From contig NC_068556.1 of assembly GCF_022201045.2 (NCBI RefSeq), positions 23,851,501 through 23,915,500 of the forward strand: DNA of 64,000 nt, written 5' to 3'. This DNA comes from Citrus sinensis (lineage: Eukaryota; Streptophyta; Magnoliopsida; Sapindales; Rutaceae). Both the position numbers and the translations under genes were made by a program. Positions within the stretch are counted from its first letter, which is position 1. Each line of letters starts with the position of its first letter. Below the pieces are notes generated by a model. That model ran no database searches and had not been told where the DNA came from. It saw only the letters and a program-made list of their open reading frames with translations. Of the stretch, positions 1-10,200 are shown piece after piece.

Positions 1-152
1 TATGCAAACCTCTACACATTTTAAAATACATATTATAGTTGAGATTAGATAACGTTCGATGATCTCTAGTTATAATTTAACATCGTATTGTCCCTAGAGA
101 AAATTATCCAGCCTCAAGATCGAATTTTAGAAACTCAAAGCTGTGAACTTAC

Positions 153-537
153 ACGAGGTTTTGCTTCCAACGTGGCCAAGAAAAGCAGCAACTTCCTTTT
201 GACCCATGAGCTTTCCTGCACTGGTGCCAAACCCATGAGGCTGATATAAAGCAGCAGCGGTTATAAAAGAATGGTAGTCCCAAAACCCAACAGCATGAGC
301 CACAGGGGTGTTACGCTTTGTAAAAAGGTTCTCAAATTGGTAAGTCTGAAAGTAATCGGATATCGTTTGATTGCAGCAGTACTCAGACCATCCTTTACAC
401 TCCCACCCTTTGTCACATAATTTCTTGCCCTTCACAATCTTCACTAATGGCTTCACTGAAGATTCATCGCCATGCACAATGACTACCACTGATAAAATTG
501 CGGTTGCAAAAAGTACTAGCTGCCATTTGAGCTTCAT
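153..537 (-). CDS. CTL2: Chitinase-like protein (CTL1/CTL2 type), exon 1, partial
   Basis: Secreted GH19-family chitinase-like protein; relatives act in cell-wall cellulose assembly rather than chitin hydrolysis. The ATG at 537 opens an N-terminal signal peptide (hydrophobic residues about 5-22, ending near VVVIVHGDE). A Cys-rich start of the GH19 fold follows: CDKGWECKGWSEYCC, FWDYHSFITAAALY, then EVAAFLGHVGSKTSC. Classical chitinases have the catalytic His-Glu-Thr where this protein has Ser-Lys-Thr, so the proton-donor glutamate is missing; known CTL proteins share this trait. The exon ends at 153 with a GTAAGT donor (152 downwards), and the rest lies off the left edge. A TATA-like stretch lies near 625-632 on the upstream side. 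The CTL2 rather than CTL1 label rests mainly on remembered synteny with CAMTA and LPD. Confidence 0.85.
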
Positions 538-1562
538 AGCTAAATGAATGGGAGGAAATTAAATGAGCTACGTTTAGAAATTTAATTTCCTGGTGGTTGA
601 TATGAGAAGTGAAGAAACGAATGTCATTTATATACATGTGTGAGTGATGAAGGAATGGAAAGTGAAAGTGCAACTTTTTGTTAGGAGAAGGAGGCTTTTC
701 AGAGTTGGAGAGGAGGATGATTTTTGTTGCTTAATTTGTCATCTTCGTAAGGTGTAAGCAAAGAAATACTTGAATAAATAATGGGGTTGAAAGAGTTATG
801 AATAATTCTTTTTATGGGAATTAAATAAAATAAATTCAATTTATATGGCTTTAAAATCCTAAAATGTGTTTTATAGTCTATGTTCAAATTATTTTACGAA
901 AAGCTAGCGCAAACCAAAGTTAAATATTTGCTCCATCACTTGTTACTTTCTTGTTACTTTTTCATTTCTTCTAATCAAAATTCCTCATCATGGCTCTTTT
1001 TTTTTTTTTTTTCCTTTTTCTTTTTTGTATGTTTGTCAATTGCTGTTTAATTTCTCATTGATTATTCACCACTTCTCGTGATTTGCCCATCACTTGGGCA
1101 GCAATTGCTCGTCATTTTCTAGTCGGTGCACACCAATTTTCATCACATAAAAATATAACTACCTATTTTCATAAAGTAAAACAAGTTTTTGCTGCGGTTG
1201 CTTTTCGAATTATCATATTACTCAAGACACGAACAATAATTAAAATCAGACATCTAGCAAAAAAATTTAAATTGATACAATTTATAACATAACTCAAGAG
1301 TCTATCTAACATATCCCTCAGCAATCAAAGATCCATTAGAACATCTCCAAAGAGTCTACCAAAAATATAGCCAAAGGAACCATACTTATAAATACTCGTT
1401 AGGTATTTAACTTGTAAGTTAATCTTAAAAGAAACGTAATAGAAATACTAGTTTCTAGATTTTTTTTTTTCATTTTTACAATAACAAAGTTAGCACTTAT
1501 AATTAGATGTTGAAACGAAATTGTCATTTGTATATATAAATTCATATTTACCACAAGTATTT
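538..1562. other. Upstream and intergenic region of the chitinase-like gene
   Basis: No gene is supported. The first 150 bases hold the leader and promoter of the minus-strand chitinase-like gene. The rest is AT-rich with T-runs near 995-1015. Around 1335-1360 is one copy of a motif resembling the common plant MITE end GAGCATCTCC (here with AACATCTCC). No matching inverted end was found nearby, so it is at best a fragment. Confidence 0.5.
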
Positions 1563-2229
1563 TGTTGGATCAAGACCAGCAAATAAACCAATCTCAATCC
1601 CCCAAGACCCACTCGAATTTAGCTTTAATCAAAGAACAAATCAAGATCAACCAATGCTACGTAGAACAATCTTAGCAAGAACCACAAAATATCAAAGAAA
1701 GTAAAAACAGAGGAACAATCAACACAAATGAGTTAAGTGGTTCAGCCACTAAGTGACCTACATCCACTGTGAAAGAGAGGAGAAAATCTTTACTAATTCG
1801 GTGTTTACAAGATACAAGATATTTAAGAAGCTATCACCCTCTTAATCGACTCAATAATGAAGCAAGGACAGCTTATATACACGCCTGAATTGCCCTAGCA
1901 ACCACCCCCAGAAACCAGCTTACCAGACCTGGGTTTGTTGCTAACAAAACCCAGAAATTTCCCGCTGATCTTAACAGCATTAACAGCCTTTTAAACTGGT
2001 TTCAGCACACGTGTAAAAGCTTCACTCAAAACGCAACCTTCTTCAGTCGTTTTAGGATAAGTAAAGCATGTGCAATATCACGTGCTCAACTTACTTATTC
2101 GGCTGATCCACCAGGCTCGTCATACGCCTCACCAGTGTCACAAAACCGACATATCATCTAGTTCAGAATATCTAAACTGACATGTCGTATCCAACTACAA
2201 CTTCAGATTTGCAGTTCACTTCTTCAACA
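1563..2229. mobile_element. Solo LTR with 5-bp target-site duplication
   Basis: A 667-bp block begins TGTTGGATC and ends TTCAACA, the TG...CA and inverted TGTTG/CAACA ends of an LTR. It is flanked on both sides by TATTT (1558-1562 and 2230-2234). It contains the phrase GTGGTTCAGCCACTAAGTG (about 1739-1757) followed by a CTACATCCACTG-like stretch, which resembles sequence common in plant LTR ends. No internal region, primer-binding site or second LTR adjoins it, so it looks like the product of recombination between two LTRs. Family (Copia or other) and orientation are not settled. Confidence 0.7.
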
Positions 2230-2234
2230 TATTT

Positions 2235-4870
2235 GATAAAAACAGATTGGCGTTTGATAGACGTTCGAATGAGTACTAAACATTGGAGGAAAATGCAGCA
2301 ACGGTCTTGAAGTTGAATGTCTATAAAGCCGACAGGTCGTCTATCAATTAATCTTATATAATGGCTTGTCGTCTAATTGTCTACGAATTTCTTCGATTTT
2401 AACATGTTGCCGCTTGCCAAGACGTCGCGGATCTATGTTCTATATACAAGGGATCTTAATTGGGCGTCTAGTAATAGTTGGGCAAGATGGGCCCAGAAGA
2501 GTCACTCAACCTCGGACTGGGCTAGGCCACCTTCCGAGAAACTCGACTTCCGCATGGAATTTGCGATTGATGAAACGAACGCGCTAATCCATCGGCAGCA
2601 ACAATAAATGCAAATTTGATTTGTTTCGCTTTCAGTCCTTCCATTGACAGACAAATGCATGCACGATCACAGCCCGGCCGTATCCATCAGTTCACACGTT
2701 TTACGCAAGAAAATTGCTAGAGAAACAAAAGAACGCATCGTCTCTGAATTTGACCCGTCTCCGTTCCAAGTAAAGCGTTTCACCTCGTAAATCTTAAAAA
2801 AAATGAAAAGAGGCCCACACGCGTCATTAGTCCTGTGGAAAAGTCTTCTCCCCCCAGAAATTCAACTTGACTGACAGAAGTAATTCTTGTTTGCACCAAG
2901 TGTAAATGTTTTGGCTGTGCTACCATCGACTATTTTTGAATACTTAAAAAGAGGATGTTGTAATTGTACCATCGACATACGTTGTAGTTGAAAATGACTA
3001 TTGATTGGACTTCTACGGGCACAATAATTTCAAGCCAGCTCAATTATAGATTGAACTTTCAAGTCATCTTAAAGAGAGAGAGAGAATCAAATTGGATTTC
3101 AAACGATGTTTAGTTGATAATCGTGAATCGAGAGACGTGTCGCTAATCCAATGCTTAATCTTTTTAATTCCCAAAAAGAAGAAGAATAAAACGAACTCCA
3201 AAGTTGAAGGCATGAAAAAAAACCAATAGAAAAATGGTGGGAAAAAAAAAAGATGGAAACGGGGGTCATGGGACATGCAGCACGGCGTCCTGATTTGATA
3301 TGTGACTTCAACTTTCCCGTGGATTTTTTTTTGGTTTTTTTCGTTATTTTGCTGGCGGATTCACATTCGCCGACATGTAATCGAATCACGTTTTGTCTTG
3401 TCCGAGAGCTTGATGTCTGTGAATGAGTGTGCTATGTATCCTCAATTTTGAAAAGTCTATCATTACGTTGTCAGAAGGGTGGATCCAATTCCCTTGTACA
3501 CATGTTACCTAATTATCATTCGTTTGTTGTAAAATATAAGATTTTTCTTAATGGTCCCCGGGATGATTTTTAAGTAATTTTATTTAGTCATTTGAGTTTG
3601 AATTCTAAAAATTAGGGATGGTTAGAAAGTCTAATTTAATTTTTGTCCGCTCCTATATCTTTAAATAAAATTAAAATAAATTAATTAATTTTATTGGACA
3701 ATTTTCTTCACCAACGAGTTTCATGTAATAAATAACGTGGTAGTTCAGTTTCAATCTTTAATTATTTATTTTTCACGATAACTATGTCAGTGCCAAATTT
3801 TAATGGAAGTCTAGTCTTTATGATTTTTTTTCAAAGTTTTTATTTAAAATATTATATATACAATACAATTAAAGCCCAACACACAGTATAAATATACGCA
3901 ATCAAATTTATACAATTGAAAAAAATAAAAATAATTATTTTTACTGGGAGATGCAATCCCTCCATTTTAAAAAAGAAGGATGTGTCGACTAATTCAACCA
4001 ATAATTATTAAAAATTAAAAAAAGATAAAAAAAATACAAAACTTATTAAACATAACATCCAATTGTCTTTTTCATGTTAAACATTAGGTCCATTATTAGA
4101 GGTTTAAGGGAGATCCTGGGATGAAAATCATCGATAAGAACAAATCTTGCATGAGTTTGAATCTCGAGCACAATAAGTTTGAGAAAAAATGATAGATGTG
4201 ACGAGATAAAAAGAGTGTGTTTGAATGTTTCTCTCATGACTTTTCCTCTTAGTTTGCATATCTCCAGTGCCTTGGGAAAAAAATATATTGAAATAAAAAT
4301 TATGATAGAGGGACATTTTGGCCGTTCTAAGAATTTATTTTTACCCGTACAAGTATTTCATAAACATGATAATTTAATTTTAAAATAATTATTTTTGTTC
4401 TGTAGAGATCTTATTGAAATTGTTATTTTTGCGCGGGTGATGTTTTGTGACCGGCCGTGGAACTCTAACAGATACGGTAAATGGTTTATACTTGCTTTGA
4501 ATCGATCAAAGCATTACTTTTCAATTCCCAAAAAGAACGAAAAAAGGAAAAATTAAAAAAACAACAAAAGCTGTTAATTTATTCGAGATCTATTTAAAAT
4601 TGAGATTGAACCATTGTAATTTAAAAGTCGATACCTTAGTACTCTTTTGGTAAAATATTTTAACATAAAAGACGAATGATTATTAAAAAATGGTTATCGG
4701 AAGTGAAATTATAAAAATAAATTTAATGAGGAATGAAGCTGATATTTAGAAACTTGGATTCGATTATACTCTTTCAAATTTGTGAAAGATGATTAACCAT
4801 GTTGTAATAGTATTAATCTAAGCAAAAATTGAAATTTAATTATAAATATACCAGCTAAATTGTATCATAT
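2235..4870. other. Intergenic region, no gene recognised
   Basis: Mostly AT-rich. Part of it (about 2370-2850) is less AT-rich and has short open frames on both strands, but none has a recognisable protein. A purine/pyrimidine-rich stretch runs from about 3070 to 3390. Near 4150 there is a GTTTGAATC sequence resembling a Pol III B-box, too isolated to call a SINE. Confidence 0.4.
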
Positions 4871-4879
4871 TAAAAAAAA

Positions 4880-6242
4880 GAGAAAAAATTAGGGATGGCA
4901 AACAGCGGGCCTGGGCCGGGCTTTTTCAAGCCCATGTCCAAGTCATTTGTCAACTAAGTGTACGGGCCTGGGGCGAGCTTGAGCTTTATTTATTTATTTT
5001 AAAAATTTTAAATTATTGTATATTTGAAATAAATTAATGATCAACATGTTATTACAATCATAGATAAATTAAAGAAAATGAATATTTCAAATTAAAATAA
5101 ATAAAGCAAATAAAAACTCATAACTTTAATTTTCTTTAATAATGAATTTTCTAATTCAAACGTTCTCTTAATTAATTAACACAAAAGAGATAATTTAGTA
5201 TCATAATTGATTTATAAGTTAAGAATTTAAGTTTTCTTTTTTATTTTTAAATTACTTTTTAATTTTAATTATATTATTCTAATCTATAATTTTTTTTTTA
5301 AAAAGTAGTGGGCTTGGGCTTTGCCAGACTTTTTTTCTCGGGCCCTTGTCCAGTCCCTCATGGGTGAGGGCCGGGCCTAAGCCCGCGGGCCTGGGCTGGG
5401 CCGGGCGGGCTTGGGCCGGCCCGATTTTTTTTGCCACCCCTAGAAAAAATCATTTTCATCTCTAGGGCTTTATGCAATAACCAATTTCATCCTTACTTTT
5501 TAAACAATAGCCCAAAACATCATTCCGTTAACTCATCGTTAGTTGAATGTCGTTTGTTAATAATTCATTAAGGGTAAAAATGGATTTTCCATCAAAGAGA
5601 AAATTAGAAAAATAAATAAAAGTTGACATGTAACTAAAAATGATTTTATTTAATCCCACTAAAATATGAAATATTGAAAAAGATGAAAAACTTATATTTC
5701 AAGCAATTCTTTTTTCATTTCTTTCTATTTTAGCGACATAAAAACCCTATAAACCCTAAATCTAAGTACCAAAAATATCACAATTTCTTATTCATATAAG
5801 TATACTCTCTAATTGTACTGTAAAATGACTTGAATTTAGTTGAAGATAAAGAAGATATTCAGCACATGCAAGCGCATAAAAATTGGTGGTATTTTTGAGT
5901 TTTTCTTCCAATGATTTAAAGAATAAAGATCTTGTGTTAATTACAATTTGTTCCTTATGACAATTATTCAATGGTTATATCAAACTATATCATCGTTGAT
6001 TTCATTTAAGAAAAAGTTAATGAATTTTGCATACTTTGTAGTGTTATTTAATTGTGTAAAAATATATTTTAATATAGTTTGTATCATTTTAATAAAAAAT
6101 CATATTTTGCCCTCAATTAATTACTAGTTAACGGCTTTACACTAACGGTGAATTAACGGAAGGATATTTTATGTTATTATTTGAAAAATAAGAATAAAAT
6201 GGGCTATTGTATTAAACCTTAGGAATGAAAAGAGTTTTTTCC
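4880..6242. mobile_element. Long-TIR (Mutator-like) non-autonomous element, interrupted by a hAT insertion
   Basis: The sequence after 5450 and the reverse complement of the sequence before about 6236 align for roughly 130 bases at about 75% by eye. Shared phrases include CAATA-CC near the ends and TTCCGTTAA-TCA-CGTTAG further in. Nine-base flanks TAAAAAAAA (4871-4879 and 6243-6251) fit a Mutator-type duplication, although they are low-complexity. No transposase frame lies inside. The left end is split by the hAT element at 4890-5442, so this element is older. Confidence 0.6.
4890..5442. mobile_element. hAT-type non-autonomous element (553 bp) with 8-bp target duplication
   Basis: The element starts TAGGGATGGCAAACAGCGGG and ends in the inverse, TTTTTTGCCACCCCTA, typical ends of plant hAT miniature elements. 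Both sides carry the 8-bp duplication GAAAAAAT (4882-4889 and 5443-5450). Both ends are rich in GGGC/GCCC words (GGGCCTGGGCCGGGC near 4907, GGGCCGGGCGGGC near 5398). The middle is AT-rich with no coding frame, so it depends on a transposase elsewhere. Confidence 0.85.
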
Positions 6243-6251
6243 TAAAAAAAA

Positions 6252-7249
6252 ATTGTTATAAAATATTAAAAGGTCAGAGAGCGGTCGAGTGCACTCGGGG
6301 TCACAATGGATAATGATGGGGATTGGTAATAAGAGTTATTATTTTTCTTCAATTTTAGCTTCTTTTTATTAGGGTTTTAAGGAAATATTAATAATTTAAA
6401 AAGGATAAAATAATAATCTTAATTATTTATGATAATGTAAATATTTGAAATTAACAGAGATAAAAAATATCAAAAAAATAAATAAAGTTGTAATTTTTGC
6501 GCCAGAAATCTCAATTCTTTTTTTAGCTGTGTCATTTTGTGAATTGCCATCACGGGCAATATTTTCTTTTTAAAGTGAACCACTAGTCAATAAAAATTTT
6601 AAATAATGATAGAGAATTTTTTTTTTTATTACAAATAAAGCGTTCTTAGCGATCCACTTGCAGAAGCCTCAAAATTCAGGGGAGGCTTTGAAAATTATCC
6701 ATCTTCAAATCAAGGACAAAAAAGTGGCCCAATCCACGTAAGCAGTCATTATTGCAGAAGCAGAACCCATGCCCGCATACACCCCCAAATGTCAAATGAA
6801 ATGGAAAGCCCTCCCTGCTGAACCCCTGGCCCCTGCCCTTGCCCTTGCTTGGAAAATTCTGTAAACATTAATTAATTATTAAAATTAATAAATAGTTTTA
6901 TTATATATTTTATAATCGAGTCCATTTGGTCCGAGCTCTTTCTTTTTCACTTCCATTCGAGAGGGAAATAAATAAATAAATAAATAAAACAAATCAGAAA
7001 GCACTCTCTCTGTGATCACCGAAAACAAACAGGTTGAATTTAATTTAATTTAATTATTATCACTGCGTTTGCTCTCTTCTTACATCGCGCGTCTCTAATC
7101 TATCGATCGACTAATTAATTAATTATTTGTTTGTCTATTCATCGATTTGTGTTACAGAGATAATTGAATTATTGATTTTTTTTTTGTTTTTGCATGCGTT
7201 AATTGTTTTAAGTGTTCGGTTTTTTTTTTCTCTTGCAGGTTTTTATGCG
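6252..7249 (+). promoter_or_regulatory. CAMTA upstream region, 5' leader and leader intron
   Basis: The region from 6252 to about 6640 is AT-rich and featureless. From 6650 the base composition becomes less AT-rich, as expected for a promoter and leader. An AAAT microsatellite sits at about 6966-6988. A likely leader intron runs from a GT after AAACAG (7033) to TCTTGCAG ending at 7238, 12 bases before the start codon. Transcript data would be needed to fix the start site. Confidence 0.5.
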
Positions 7250-7298
7250 ATGGCTGAGCTGCTTGTCGGCTCAGAGATTCATGGATTCCATACGTTGA
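7245..7298 (+). promoter_or_regulatory. Overlapping upstream ORF at the CAMTA start
   Basis: An ATG at 7245 lies 5 bases before the main ATG (7250) in another frame. It reads 17 codons to a TGA at 7296-7298, entirely inside coding exon 1. Its context is weak (T at -3, C at +4), whereas the main ATG has G at -3 and G at +4. Scanning ribosomes should mostly pass it, but it could trim CAMTA translation. Confidence 0.5.
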
Positions 7299-10200
7299 AA
7301 GGTACGGATACAGAATCGTGATGCTTCAAAACGCCGCGTTTTTTATTGAATGATCGTGGAAATGAAGTTTTTTGTGTGAGAAATTGCGTAGCATTTGTTG
7401 TTTGAATTGGTTAATGTGAATCGGTAGTGATGTCGACAATTTTGGGGAGGAAATTTTGGACTAAAGACAAAAATTAATATTCCTGATGTGCTAAAGAACT
7501 ATTGTAGAGCGAGAGAAGTACTCTGAATTTCAATTTAAGATAATCTGGGTTTGTCAGTATGCTTACTGGCATGAATTGTTTAGGATGACAAAGGGAAGCA
7601 AGTTCTCTTGAATTGTCAATTTAAGTTAATTTTGTGTTTTGGAGTATGTAGTTTCTGGCTGCTTTTTCTTAGAATGGTTGGTTGGGTTTTCCAAATGTTT
7701 GTCTGGCAGTGCTTATGTTTTATTTCTTCTTGTTTTTAGGGAATTTGTTAATTGATTTTGTTGGTTTGCTGTTTGGTGACAGATTTGGATGTTGCTAATA
7801 TGATGGAGGAGGCCAAGACAAGATGGCTTCGTCCAAATGAAATTCATGCCATCCTATGTAATAGCAAGTATTTCAGCATCAATGCAAAGCCAGTGAACTT
7901 GCCCAAAAGTAACTACCGTCCTCCAATCTTTTATTATCAGCACTCTTTGATATGTATCTGTTGATTGAAGCAATTCCTAGTCAAGTTGCATCTATGAGAT
8001 TTCGACCATATGTAATACTTAGAATTTGTGAACTCGCTGCAGAGTTTGTTTGTTTACTATCAAATAAACTGTGTAATAGTTAATAGCCTCGCTGTAGGAA
8101 GCATATTTCTAACTTGGATTTGATGAAATTTGCTATTATGTTCCATTGTTTCTTTGTCTATCAACTGATGGAAACAGATAAGTACTAATATTGGTATATT
8201 GGTCTTCTTTCAAAAATAACAGGTGGCACTGTTGTATTGTTTGACCGCAAGATGCTTAGGAATTTTCGCAAAGATGGTCATAACTGGAAGAAGAAAAAGG
8301 ACGGGAAGACAGTTAAGGAAGCTCATGAGCATCTAAAAGTAAGGTTTTTGAGCACCAAAACGCTAGGATTTTGCACTTTATAATGTGTAATTGACCTATA
8401 TAAAAGCTGCTTTAGCTAGCTTAGTGAAGATGGATTGTTATTTAGTTTGTTGTTTGAGATTTGGATTAGCTAGTTTTGCGGAATAGTTATAATGCAACTT
8501 TTCAAGGTTTAAATTGGGTTTTGCATAGAAAATTCTAGTGATGGGATTTATCTGTTTGCAGAACTGAATATTAAAGCAATATGTTACTTATTCTTCATGC
8601 AATTCAGGGAGCTCTGATGTGATGTAATCTTCATTTTGTTCCATGGTCTAGGTTGGCAATGAAGAGAGGATTCATGTATACTATGCGCATGGTGAAGATA
8701 GCCCAACCTTTGTTCGTAGATGTTATTGGCTACTTGATAAGTATGTGATCTCGTGGATTTATTTGTGAAGCATTTTTTGCTTGTTATCTGTGTAATATAC
8801 TTTGAAGTAAAAGAGAATGCATTTTCTCTTTCTCTCTTTTTCTTTTTATACACAATGGTTTTCTTACCTTTGGTTTCTTGTCTTCTTTGTTTCAGGACTC
8901 TAGAAAACATAGTCCTCGTTCATTATCGTGAAACACATGAGGTTCATTTCACCATAACTCATCTGCTGTCATTAATGCTGTGTTTGAATGATCTGCCTTA
9001 TAGTTTGAAGCGTTGGTGGCTCTTCTTGGCCAATGATGAAGATCTACTATTCTGTTATCTGAATTTAGACGAGTAGGTAGTAGCTTAATGATTACTTGGA
9101 CATGGCCAGAGAACACATCAAAGTTACATTTAATTCAAAGTCTCTAGTTCTACTTATGCTCATCTTTCTTTGTCTATCTTTGTGGGCATCATTGCATTTT
9201 TTACTGCGGACTCACGTGTAAAGCATTGAAATTAACCATCCATAGTGTCAAGACAAAGAATTCCTACTTTAAAGATTCAGCTCTTGGTTCTGGCTTTGAC
9301 TACAAATTAGGTTTTAGAACCTAATGAAACCCTAAACAAGAATAAATTAGCATCAGCCCCCAGATGTTTCAACCATGTGCACCATGCACCCAATTGTTTC
9401 AACCATGTGCATTGTGCCCCAATTTCTGTCAATTTGACAGTTTAATCTAGTGATGAAAGGGCAAAATGGGTAATTCACTGATAAGAAATTAATAATTTCA
9501 ATTTATTTCTCTTTTTACATTTTTTTTTCTTTTATCTTCTTCTTTTTATTTTTTTTTTGTTGTCTCTTCTTCATCATTTTTTCTTTGTCTCTTCATCATT
9601 TTTTCTTCATTTTCTTTTATTTTTTTCTTCATCTTCATCGCGGCGTCGATCTTCTTCTTCTTCGTCTTTGCAGTGTCGATGCGATACAGCCTCGCAATCT
9701 GCTCCCAGATTGCAGCAGCACAACGCTAGCGCATCACCGCTGTAATCGATGCTGCTATCGGCCCTTAATTCTTTTTAGGGTCTTGGTATTCTTGTTTAGG
9801 GTTTCATTAGTAATTTGGGTTTGTTTGGTTGGGTGTATTTGTTTCTTTATTGTTTGATTTTATGACAGAATGACATAATTTTTGACCCTATTAATTCATG
9901 TATCTTAAATTAATTCACACAAAAACTAAAGAAGTTAACAACTATGCTTGCCGGATGGTGGCTTTGACGGTCAAATGGTTAGGATTCGGAGGTTTTATTT
10001 TGTTGATTGGTTGAAAAAGGTGGTGATGGATAATGATTTTGAAGTGATGGAACTGGAAGAGATTTGAGTATTTTTTATTGGGTTATTTGTCACGACTTTG
10101 ATCATTTTCAGATTCAAGGTTTAGTATTTGTTGGTTTGGGATGAGTTCAATTTTTTTTTTTAAAAGCAGAACAAAAAATAAAAAACAAAAACTTATTGTA

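Noticed and set aside
1335-1400. MITE-like end (AACATCTCCAAAGAG)
   Set aside because: No matching inverted end or duplication was found nearby.
2366-2607. Two overlapping 70-residue frames
   Set aside because: No recognisable domain, no partner exons and no start context; likely chance frames in a less AT-rich patch.
4096-4300. Possible plus-strand SINE with a GTTTGAATC B-box-like sequence
   Set aside because: No convincing A-box, poly(A) tail or target duplication.
9557-9857. Ser/Phe-rich reading frames within the CAMTA intron 5 element
   Set aside because: They arise from TTC and T-rich repeats, have no recognised domain and overlap in two frames.
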